Assembly (NCBI GenBank): GCA_951230915.1
Contig: OX579639.1
Span: forward strand, 16,368,001 to 16,432,000
Length of the DNA: 64,000 nucleotides
Reading direction: 5' to 3'
Source: Antitrichia curtipendula
Taxonomy: Eukaryota > Streptophyta > Bryopsida > Hypnales > Leucodontaceae
Shown: one piece after another, positions 11,660-22,339 of the stretch
Layout: every line of letters starts with the position of its first letter
How positions within the stretch are numbered: position 1 is the first letter of the stretch
Made by a program: the position numbers and the translations under genes
Notes under the pieces: generated by a model
The model's input: the letters and a program-made list of their open reading frames with translations, nothing else
Databases searched by the model: none
What the model was told of the DNA's origin: nothing

Positions 11660-13800
11660 GCGCCCAAAAGGGCACGTGGCTACCCTATGGTACTATTTTT
11701 TTATGTTCATTTTATTTTATTTATCTAGATGTTTGAAAGGCTCATGTATTTTGCCTTTCATTTAAATAAAATTACTAAGGAATTTAGGTGGATTTGAAAA
11801 GTGTGAAAAGGAAAAAAGATAAGTATCTTTAGTGGGGCAAGGAGTATGGGCTGATGTGCCCCCTTCCTACCTTCCTAAAGAAGGAAAAAAATAGGGAAAA
11901 GATTCCTTAGTTTGTTGGTGTGTGTGTGAGTGAGGGTTTGAAGGAAAGGTGAAATCCGAGACTTTGGAGGGGAATAATTCTCTGTGTATGAATCTTCTTG
12001 TAATAAAATATAGAAAAGTTGTTTTTTGTGCAAATACCTTTTTGAAATGAGTTTGCAAATTTGATTTGAAGTTAGAATGCAAAAGTTATGAATGCTTGAA
12101 TTTGTGAAGATCCAAAGTCATTTATGGAAAAAGGTAAAGACTTCGACAAGTCATAACTAACATTCAGTCTATCATTTTGCAATATTATTTGGAAGGTGTA
12201 TTTATCATTATCTTAGATTTTTAAGAAGTTATTAAACTTGAGATTTGGAGCTTTTAAGAAGAAGTTATGGAGGTGTGAAGGTTTGGAGGTTGGCTGCCTT
12301 TTTATTGGAACTTAGGCGAAACTTTGAGGAGCCATAACCTTTGGTCATTTTGAAGGTTTCTTTGTAAATTTTTAGGAGTGATAAATTTTTATTTTAGCTC
12401 TTCAAATTGCTATCAATCAAGTTAATTGGAGGTGTATTGAAAGAGTTATGGTGTGTAGAAGTTGAGAAGTTGGGTGCTCTTTTAAAATTGGAGATCCAAA
12501 CTTTGATTAACTATAACTTACAGACAGAGTCTTATTCTGTAGTGACAATTTTGTGTGTCATACTAGTTGTATGAACTTTCTAAATTTATATTGCACTTGT
12601 ATACAAGATTTGTAAAATAAATGTTATAGAGGAACAAAGAGGCAGTGGTTAATTGTTAAGGAGGGTGAAGAGTCTCCACTTTGAACCCACAAAACTTTTG
12701 GACAATAGTTTAGAATGGGGTGAAATTTGGACGTGTGATAGATTGTTAGAAGGGTTTTCCAAAATATTATTACACTTAGCATTTGGAGTTGTGAAATGTC
12801 TGTGGCACTAGTTAGAAGGTCACAACCTTTGTAGGACTTGTTGTTTGGAGTTTCCTTATTGTTTTTCTTAAAACATGAAGACTTGAAGACATGAAGACAT
12901 GAAGATTTAAAGATTTGAAGAGGAATGTTTTGGATTTTTTTTATATGTATGTGTGGGATGTGACTTTGTTATTCCTAGCCGGATTTGGAGGCTCTTTGTC
13001 ATTTTATTTCATTTCTGCTTTGTAAACATCGTTGCGGGCAGTCTGGATTAAACCATAACTCAACCCCATTTATTGTAGTGGTGAGGATGTAGGATTGATC
13101 ACCCACATGGTTAAGACTTGCTCTGTTCTTACGGTTTGGAGTTTTGGCCAGCAGACCCTGAATTTGAAGTTTAAGATCCCATCATTTGGACGGCAACTCA
13201 TGTCTGTTGTCCCGTTTTATCCGTCTCAAATCCCGTGGTTTTTTATCCCTACCTTAAACTTTACACTCGTTTAGAGCCGTAATAAGATAGACCAACAGAA
13301 GATTGATTAAAGGTAGAAGACTGAAGATAGAAGATATTACCAAACCGACGACATCAAATTGCAGCCAAACACTCCGTGTGTTCCCAAAGCGCGCTCTTCT
13401 CTACCCGACAGAGGAAAGACAGATAATGTGAACGGGAGGACGGAAGGATGGAAATGCATGTGCAAATGAAAACGTAATTATGATGTCTAGGCACAGGGTT
13501 ATAGAAAATAACATAACAATAATATAAAATGATCTTGTACAATAGGTACGCAAAAGAAATATATTTGACAAAAAGGTAAGGCAAAATTTTCTATGATGGA
13601 AAAGCAAATCCAAACATATCTATATTGCAAAGATATTTATAGATTAATGAAAAGCAATTCATGGCATACCATGAGTGTTGTGCATTACTAATATTGAATC
13701 CTCATAAGATCCAAAAAAATACAAAATAATCCTCATTCGTCACCCTCTAATACAAACACTATATTATATCACCGCTACCTTCTGCGGAAATATGAAAAGC
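11660..13800. other. No gene seen; repeated motif blocks
   Basis: AT-rich sequence with loosely repeated segments about 180 bases apart at 12,260 and 12,440 (GAAGTTATGGAGGTGTGAAG versus GAGTTATGGTGTGTAGAAG, each followed by GGTTGGCTGCC or AGTTGGGTGCT). This resembles old retroelement non-coding sequence. No supported frame. Confidence 0.5.
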
Positions 13801-13821
13801 ACTCTCTTGTTTCTTAAGTCT

Positions 13822-16800
13822 TCAACTTGCTCTGCGAGTTTGAAGACCACCTAACTCGAAGTTTGTGCCCCCCCCATCTAAGTATCTAATTTCCATGTCT
13901 ATGGCGGTGAATTGTCGTTTGGTTTCTGGAGAGTGGTTATCCTCGTCTTCAATCTTCCATTTATTCTTCTTTGGAGGAGACAAATCTACTTCCTCTGCCT
14001 TCAACGCTCTCAAAGTCGAATAAATCTTTTCTATCATAGCATTGACCATTTTGTCATGATCTTTAGGGACCAACCAGAACGGTTGACCTTTGCCCTCCAG
14101 AAACGCCCTCTAAAAACGCCCTCCAAGTCATTATAATGTTGGTGATCCTCTTATCAAATGCACTTGTCACCTCCACGAGTGCATGCTCTATGTTTGATTG
14201 CTCGTCTACATTCGAAGCAAGACAAATTTTTGTAGTTTCTTTCAATTTTGACAAAAAGAAGGCCCTTCCTATTAAAGTATGATTATATGTCCCGTACTGC
14301 TCATTGAATTTTTAGAATGGTTGCACTTCTATCCAGATGCCCTCTATTTTTTTTTGCACTTCTTTTGAGGAAATCGGAAGAACTTTCGGTGTGAGATGCT
14401 CCAGTGCCCCCCCATGCTACGACAAAACAATTCTTGAGCCTCTGGGTCTTCAATACCCCTAGCCTGCAACTCCACATCTCTGTTGCGGATCATCTACACA
14501 AAGTCATCCAATCGGTCATCGTAAATCTCATGTAGCTCATGCATGAGTCTTTTTGAATTCCAAATTAGAGGTCGCCTCCAATGAACATAACTTTGGAATT
14601 GAAATGGCATTTAGTCAAGTGGAAGGGTCCATCGATTGTATTCGTGGCTAGGGGCATGCTCTCCTTGTGCCCAAGCATTTCATAGAACCTAGGGCTCAAA
14701 GGAGAACGACACTCGGGACAAATCAAACGAACGAGGGATGATTTCACCATGCACGTGATATAGAAAGTGTGGTGACGCTGGCCTATGGTTAAGGCGCCCT
14801 TAAGACCAAAATGAACTAGACAAAGGTTGCATTTACCCTCCAATAGTGTTGCATTAGGACTAGAATCATGCACTACTATCTTCTCAGCCTCTTTGATGTG
14901 TACTGAATGCGTGTTATAAGAGACCCAACCCTCTTCTGGTTCCAGGATCCAATTGATGGATTGTGACCCATCATTCTTTGTGTCATTCAATCGCTCGGAC
15001 ATTGCATCCATGTCCCTCTAATATGTGACTTCAATCGACCCCCTGTGATGTACATCAAACATCTTTCTGATAGCTACGAGGTCAGAGTGTAGGGCATCGC
15101 ATTGCTCCTTCGACTTCACTGTTAATTTGAAAAGCCCTTTCTTTGCTCGAGTTACTACAAACGATTTGTCTTGTAATTTTTGAATCCACGTCAACCAACA
15201 AGTATTGGAATTGTTCTTTGGCAAGGATTTATCTAGCTCCACTACTTGCATTATTTTTTGGTACTCTGACTCCAAATAGATGTTTTGTTGGGTTACCTTC
15301 TCTAATTCACGCTTCACCTCTTCAACCTCGTGGCCTTCCGTTTGTATGGACGCGTTTTGGAATGTGGAAGTTGGATTATCCATGGCGGTTTCAGATATTA
15401 TTTTCCTTCGGTTGTTTTCTTCAACCCCTTCTACACGCACGGCTCCGCCAAATTCCGGAAGAGTACATAGTCTATCTTTGAGATTTTTTTCTTGAGCGCT
15501 ATAATTTTATACTCCAATTTCTTGATAAACCGCCTTTGAGCAAGTAAATATCATGTCTCTGCTCCAAATCCTTCTCAATTGTTTGCAATTTAGCTTCCAA
15601 CTCAATCGAGTGTGCCTTTAATTTCTCGTGCTCTTCCTTCAAGGCCATAAACTTCTCATTCTCTTGAGCCAAGATGTGCATCTCACGGATTATTTTCATC
15701 CACTCCTTGAATAATGGTGTCAAAGACGTGCTGAAATTCAAAAAAGACATGGGATCGACTACCAATTCGAGCGCAAATTTGGTGAATTCATGAGCAATTT
15801 CCATAAGCTTAGGGGCAATGTCAACTACAAATTCAACTGCACATGACAATTTATTAGCGGTTTTCAAAAAATCGGGCCACTCACTATATTCCTTGGTTGG
15901 ATTATTCGGGCTGGCCTCATTTGCAAGGTTCAATTTGGGTTTCAGGTCTTCTTGATGTGCCCTAAACAAATAAGAAGCTTCCAATAAGCTTTCCAATTTG
16001 TTGGCATTCGGCATCAAACGAAGAACCTCCAATTGCACTGTCCGTTGAGTTGACAAATGCAGATAGCTATTATCCAAGGTGATGTCATCAATGGACACAT
16101 TTTGCGCCACACCATCGAGTTGCTTTCCATTTCTTGGCAACAAACGCCCTTCAACTCTTGGGCTCAATACGGGGCTTGGTATGGTTGGCAAATCTTGATT
16201 TGAACGTACTTGTGTCATAAAGTCTATACCATTGTTGTCTATAAGATGATCGATTGATGCATAGGCCCTTACAACTTATTCTGGAGCAACCTCTTCCCGA
16301 CATTCACGTGGTGTAGACGGGACCACTAGTTTTTAAAAAATAGGCGCATGTTTGGAGCACCACTTTGTTCATCCACGATTGTTAGATTGGGTGTACATAT
16401 CAAATCCATTCGAGGAGTTAGAACACCCTCAATCAACACCTTGCACTGCGGCATTTGTCATTGTAGTTGGAATTTTTGTAGAACCCAAATGTACTGCAAC
16501 ATTTTCTACCACCGTGGTCTCTTCTTTATATTGCATTAAATGATCTTTTGACCGCTTCTGTGATTTTGGTGCCTCTGTTCGACTTGCCTTTGAATCATAC
16601 AAATCAGGAATATCTTTTTGTCCATTTCTAAGCAAAAATCAAGCTCCAACTGTCGTTGAAAACGTGCCCAATTCACCTTCCGAATCAATACGAGCTCAGC
16701 ATACACCATAGAGGCCATGTTGTAGTTTATATATCCCTTACTTATTGATTTGTCCCCGACGAGGGCCCGCCAAACCTCAAGTGATCGATGGACAAAATGC

Positions 16801-17051
16801 CCATTGTTGCAATTCGATGGTTTGCAACTGAAACTCCATGTGTGAATAGTGTGGGCCTCATGAGGCCACAATTTGTCGATGTGGTACATTTTCACATATT
16901 TCTTGCATATTTTGGAGGTCCAATAATTTGCTTCCTTCTTCTTCCATCCGCTCTCCCCCTTAATATTTAAATCATCTAAAATCTCATAGTGGAGCTCATG
17001 GGTGGCCCCGTTTGATTTTGCCTTTCCGCAGTTGTCATCTCTTGAAGTCAT
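13822..17051 (-). pseudogene. Relic of a long coiled-coil / RING-like zinc-finger protein
   Basis: Minus-strand frames join into one protein-like sequence of roughly 1,050 codons. Order: N-terminal region (17,051-16,536, begins MTSRDDNCGK), a linker, a helical/coiled-coil region (16,218-15,018, with KLKAHSIELEAKLQTIEKDL), a RING-like cysteine/histidine cluster (about 14,830-14,690: C-x2-C, then H-H, then C, then C-x2-C ending CPECRSPLSPRFYEML), and a helical C-terminal part down to 13,822. Stops fit Gln or Arg codons lost by C-to-T: TAG at 15,018, then TAA and TAG within 14.6-14.5 kb (in LPLD-stop-MPF and DDFV-stop-MIRN), TAA in VQPF-stop-KFNE near 14,310, and four more between 16,430 and 16,220. 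A G-run at about 14,405 shifts the frame. From memory this resembles a multi-copy family of unknown function in seed-free plants. Whether it is transposon-borne or a true gene family is open. A 41-bp tandem array lies about 430 bases upstream of the start. Confidence 0.6.
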
Positions 17052-17229
17052 CCCTACAGTACCCTCGCTAGTATCTTCAATCTTTATGATTGTCGATTTG
17101 TGATGTAAAATAATTCACCCCAACTCTCCACCATGTAGGAGCAACTGGCATAATGAAGCAACAGTAGCATGTCTGACATGGATGTGAAACCTCTAAAGGA
17201 GAGAAGAAGTGAGGAAGAAATGAAAAGGC

Positions 17230-17640
17230 CTTCCACCCTTATACTCGTCGAAAACTAGACCTAGCGTAGGTCCAGCGACAGACGGCCTTCCAAACTTCTT
17301 GAAGCGGACTTGGTTGTCCGATTGAGCGGACGCTCCGACTGTCCAATCAATTGAGCGGCCGGACTGTCCGAGTCAAATCCGTTGTCCGCCCATCGAACAA
17401 TCCTATCCACCCCTCGAATTGTTCGACCACCCTTCAAACCGTTGGACCCTCCCGTCCGCTCCTCAAACTATCCAATGATTTTTCGGACCATCCCGTCCGC
17501 CCGTCGAATTGCCTGACCATCCATCGGACCATCCTGTCCGCTCGTCGAATTGCTCAACCATCCATTGGACCATCTCGTCCGCCCGTCGAATTGTCCAACC
17601 ATCCATTGGACCATCCCATCCGATCGTCTAATCAGGTGTC
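17230..17640. repeat. GC-rich repeat region with 41-bp tandem array
   Basis: Units begin at 17,485, 17,526, 17,567 and 17,608, exactly 41 bases apart, each starting GGACCATC and containing TCCGCCCGTCGAATTG. More diverged units extend back to about 17,340. The region lies upstream of the RING/coiled-coil relic. The open frame across it (17,351-17,689) is a by-product of the repeat. Confidence 0.85.
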
Positions 17641-17829
17641 CGCCAATTCTGAAGTTCATGTTTTTTTCCCATTTGCAATAGTTTGGTGAAGCATAGGATT
17701 CCCAAAACCACCAATTCACCTCCAAAGAGTGCGCCTTCATGACAGCAAGCATCCAATGTGAATCCTTAAAAGACATTGCAATCTCCACGGGCCTTTTTAA
17801 AGTCCATTCTTCAATTTGCACATGATATT

Positions 17830-18880
17830 TTCAAGTTCAATCTTGAAATTAAACATCTCAATGATATTTTGAAATTACCATCTTGAAAGATCAAAATAGA
17901 ATGCTACCTATAGTTTTGAAGATTTTTCTTCCTAATTTTGATATGATAGATTATAGATCTAATTATTCAAAAATTTATTTGGATTTTAACCATATATTAC
18001 TATATATTGTAAGACATCTCAATTTTGAAATGATTGTTTTTATGTAGAAATTTGTTGAAGTTGGCCAAATCCAAACATGAAACGGGGATGCTAGTTTGTA
18101 AGCTTATGAGCGTGAGCCTATGAGCCTGTAAGCCTACATTATTTTAGAATAAAGACCTAGGATTGTATATAGTAGTACATATGAGCTATCACTTTTTCTT
18201 AATCATAGGTTAGAATTTTTACTATAAGATGTCTATATTTGTGGTGTAGGATAGAAATATATATGCCTATAAATGTTCCCAAAGAGGATGAATGTTAATG
18301 AATGGAGTTGGATGAATTTTTATACTTAACTTTGTTGGATGAATTTCATTTGTTGTTTATAGCATTGAATGAAAAATAATTGGGATGATTACAATTATGA
18401 TTATTTATTTAGAGTAAGGTTCAAATACAAAGTACCTTAGATCCAAGGTTTACTATGACTTTTAGGAAACTAGGAAAATGTGCTTACAGCATATTATGAA
18501 ACCATTTTAGGGAGGGTACTGTTTCCAATTACAATTTATAATTGTTTTCAAGCATTATTGAGATTTGTTGAATTTATTTCTAAGTATGCTCACACCAACA
18601 TTTACAAGCTCTAATTGATTGTTTATCTAAGTTCTACACTATGTTTCCAATTGAGAAAAAAAGATTCAATCCACAAGAATTCCTAGAAGTTGTCCTCTAA
18701 AATGAAGATGTCTTTTAGAATGGGTGTCAAATACTTAGAATGATGATGACCTTTACTGCTATACCAAGGGTCACAAGAATACAAAAGAATTCAAGAATGT
18801 AATAATGCGCAAGACTATAGTGGCCCTTTAGTCTCACTACATCACATTAGATAATCAGATAACAACATTAGTGTCTAGAA
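17830..18880. other. No gene seen
   Basis: AT-rich sequence without supported frame, tandem repeat or terminal repeat between two minus-strand relics. Confidence 0.6.
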
Positions 18881-18885
18881 CAAGA

Positions 18886-21800
18886 TTAATTTGATCCAAT
18901 ACCACACATTGGAGAAGAAGAATCACTGGCTTCACTTCTATCACTGCAAGTAAACCCTGGTGTCTCAACATCGGCTTCAAGGTCTAAAAATTGTCTAACA
19001 ACATTATATAAGCGGCATTTAGTAATAGAAACAGGTGATGGAGCCTCTGCCATAGCTGTCATTAAAGTCTCAATGTAACATGGCAAACTCTTGGGACTTG
19101 GCAAAGGCGACAACACAAAATGCTAGAGAGTATCACCTCTATAAGATGCAACGAGTAAACAATTAGAACCTTTGAATAAAGTTTAGGAAATTGCACAAGA
19201 AATGGAAATAAAGACATGCATAAAACCCAAAAACAACTTACTTACAGCAATGTCTCTTTCGGGGTCTTGTAGACGGTCTCACAATGTCGTCGTCATCAGA
19301 ATCATCAACCACTATAGCCATAGGGCGTTTGGTTTGGATGGTTGTGGTAGAAGGAGGAGGGATGTTCAACGGTTGAAGGAGAGCTTTGAATTTCTCACCA
19401 TTGCTCTCCAAGGCCATCAAATGACGTCCAATGTTGTGACACGCATGGAAGGACGCTTCTATTCGATGAATGCAACATCATTAGTTCCAACAAAAATGTT
19501 ATACATAATTTAGCAAAAACATGATTTAGATAATGATAACTAATGAGAGTTACCTATAGATGCATAACAGTCTAGTACAACATCACCAGGTTTTGAAAAT
19601 GCCTCAATTAGTAGTTGTACAAATAGAGGATCCTTTTCATGGGCACCTGTCCATGGAATTGCACCATTCATGAGTTGAGTTTGTATAGAGGTAAAGTTGT
19701 GGAGTAGATCCACTTCTTCAAGGTTGGTGCCTACATTGCTAAGTTGTTGATTCACGTAGATAGAAAATTTAGATGCCACTAATGTTTCTTCCCATGTACT
19801 TCGTACAAAAAGAAGAATCCGAAAGCGCTGCGACTGCCAAGGATGAAGAAGATGACAGTAAGTACTTGACAAACTCAATGTTGGTAAGTAAGTTCAAGCA
19901 TTAAAATTTATAAATGAAGAGAATATGAATGGAGCTTACCCAACGTTGTTGGTTTTGTAACCAGAAAGCTTCAACTTGTTCACGCCCATCCAAGAATCAA
20001 GTAGACGAAAGCCATATGTATTAGCGTGCTCAAAGGTAAATTCCCTTACCTTCCCATTCTTTGGGTGGAACAATAAAATTGCTCCATCATCATGAATATA
20101 CTTTGAAGCAAACTCAAAGTTGGGTTCAATAACCTCCTCTTGATTCAATACGTTCCAAGCAGGAACATGAGAAGGTGGAACCGAGACATTGGGAACTGGT
20201 AGTCCATCTGGGGTATCAGCAACAATCAAATCAAAGTATGGACCAAGCTTCACATTGCCTCCAAGAGTTCGTACCCGCTTTGTCCCAACCTGAACATTAG
20301 AAAATGCACACTTTCAGATGTATGAATGAGTTACAATTCTATACTTGTAACTTAATGTCTAATGAAATGCGAAAATTACAAGAAGGCTAGAGAATATAGA
20401 TTTTACCTTCTTTGAAAAAGCAAGCATTTGAATATTTGATCCCATGTTGGTGCATTGTCCCCAGTCTTCTCTTTGACGCTAAGCATTGCAGAAATCGACG
20501 ATGGAAGAAGTAGAGCTTCAGGCTCAATACCATGTCTATCGGGCTGAATTGCAGATCTAGCAATGTACTCTGATGAAGCAAAGACGTCTTTTGAAATAGA
20601 CATAAAAGTTGGAAGGCAATAGGAGCGAGCTGTATCAATCACTTCAAATGTAGGCTAAGGCATAACAAAAGGAGGAGATGCAAGAATAGACGCTGGCATG
20701 GATGAAAAGGGGGTATCATCCTTTGTGGCAGTGTCTTCCATTGTTTTCTTCGTAGTCTTCTTTTTCCTTGGTTTGCACCCTTTCTTCATTGGTGCAACCT
20801 CTTCTAGCTCCTCCTCTTCATTAAGAGACTCGTCCTGTGTGGCTAATCTAGGATGGTCTTTAGCAGCTTCTTTCTCAGGTCCCTCCAGTGCTGGCGCAAA
20901 AGTTCTTGGACACTCAAGGTACCAAGAGCAGGCTTGGAGTTCTTGGACAAAAAAGCCTCGTTGTTGAGTCAATGTGAACATGCAACCGTTCAAAGATGTG
21001 TCAAGCCATCTTCTAAAAAGCTAAGGCATGAATTTTTTTTTTCAATCCCACCTTTCTAAATCAACTCTCGCTTAAAATATTTGCAATCATAGAGTAGGTG
21101 TAATGAGTGCAATGACAATGGTTTCATTGTGAAGTTATATAATGGACTTGTAAAGCAACTCCAATTTATAAATGAATGTAACTAGAATAAAGTATATACC
21201 TGTATAGAAGTCGTTTGACAGCAATATCTGCACCTTCTTAATCTTTGAAGGGAGTAGACCTCGAATATAAAGAGTCCTTCTTGAAGAGCCACCCAAAAGC
21301 ATGACTCCATAGCACAATGCGCCATGTCTCCACATAGTCTCTAATCATGTCCAGCTCATCATTGACACTCCAATGATCTACAATGTTTTCAGACTTGGTG
21401 ATGCTCATAAATTCAACTTTGGCAGCCTCTTCCAACTACAATAAACTCATATAATGTTAATTAAAGACATTGTGAAGGCAAAATATATCATGGTACAAGA
21501 ATGAATTAATAATCAAAATGTTTACAGGCTTATAAAAAAAAATACTAATAATGTGAATGAAAGAAAGGTTGATAATACACCTTAGCCCAGAAAACAGCCT
21601 CAGAGAGCCAAGTCTCTAAGGTCAATGTATTGAAATTAGGGGCAGGAAATCTGAAACCCTCTCTAGAAGTCTCAGTGGAGTTCCACCATCTAAGCCAACA
21701 AACTTTGTGGTTTGGTTGGATAACACATGTAGAGATCCTTTGAAGTTTTTTCAATGACATCTCAGGCTTCTCATTGGTGCTATAATGCAAGTTAATCTGA

Positions 21801-22332
21801 AATTTCAAAGGAGAAATACATGATCAAAATGAACACCATAAATAATCAGATGAGGCATGCATTTGTAGTGAAAGAAAAGTTGAATACCTCTTCTAGAAAT
21901 CCAACACCATTTTTTGGATTAGCAATGGTTGATTGCTTATCAAACTCAGTTCGAAATCCCTTAATAGCTGCAGTGGTAGCTTGAATCATGGCATCATGAA
22001 CTCCCACTGGAGTACGATCTTGCGGCTTTGTTTTCTTATAGTATGCTCGCCTTGCCGCATCGGAAACAATCTATTGCTGCACAACAATCTATTGCTGCAC
22101 ATCAAAAATAGGAAAGTCAATATTAAACAAATTGCACAATTTAATATGTATCAAAGAAAAACTTTAGTAGATATAAGACACTCATCGATGAAGAAATTGT
22201 ATGAAGACATTTGATGTCACTGGATACCAACTACCAAGCACCTTGCAGTTTTCTATTTTCGCATTTTTTATAATCTTGATCACTTAGAAGACCCTTGAAG
22301 TCTTCCAGTTTCAAATTGCCATAGGTACTCAT
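18886..22332 (-). pseudogene. Eight-exon relic of a permuted amino-methyltransferase-like gene
   Basis: Minus-strand exons with GT-AG borders: 22,332-22,209; 22,070-21,888; 21,796-21,581; 21,435-21,200; 21,012-20,407; 20,289-19,940; 19,833-19,554 (or from 19,827); 19,458-19,246; a possible last exon lies at 19,116-18,886. Exons 2 and 3 are multiples of three. Exon 4 phase agrees with exon 5. Exon 6 carries DLIVADTPDGLPVPN and ILLFHPKNGKVREF. Exons 7-8 carry DPLFVQLLIEAFSKPGDVVLDCYAS followed by HACHNIGRHLMALES in pieces. A catalytic-type motif before the PGDVVLD...GRH cofactor-type motif is the permuted (beta-class) order of N4-cytosine/N6-adenine DNA methyltransferases. The catalytic tetrapeptide is not a normal (D/S)PP(Y/F), so activity is doubtful even in an intact copy. 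Damage: extra A in the A-run of exon 1 (near 22,270), TAA in exon 4 near 21,240, TAG near 20,655 and a lost base near 20,431 in exon 5, and a frame break at the exon 6/7 join. A basic KPRKKKTTKK linker lies in exon 5. Confidence 0.65.
22066..22100. repeat. 17-bp duplication overlapping a splice acceptor
   Basis: ACAATCTATTGCTGCAC occurs at 22,066-22,082 and again at 22,084-22,100. The first copy spans the predicted acceptor of exon 2 of the methyltransferase-like relic, so the acceptor context is duplicated. Confidence 0.85.
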
Positions 22333-22339
22333 CTTGTGC

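Noticed and set aside
17351..17689. 112-codon plus-strand frame rich in Arg/Pro/Ser
   Set aside because: It is a by-product of the 41-bp GC-rich tandem repeat, whose length allows a long open frame.
20698..20967. Plus-strand 89-codon frame with a hydrophobic N-terminus
   Set aside because: It is the complement of exon 5 of the methyltransferase-like relic, where the Lys-rich coding gives a Phe-rich shadow.
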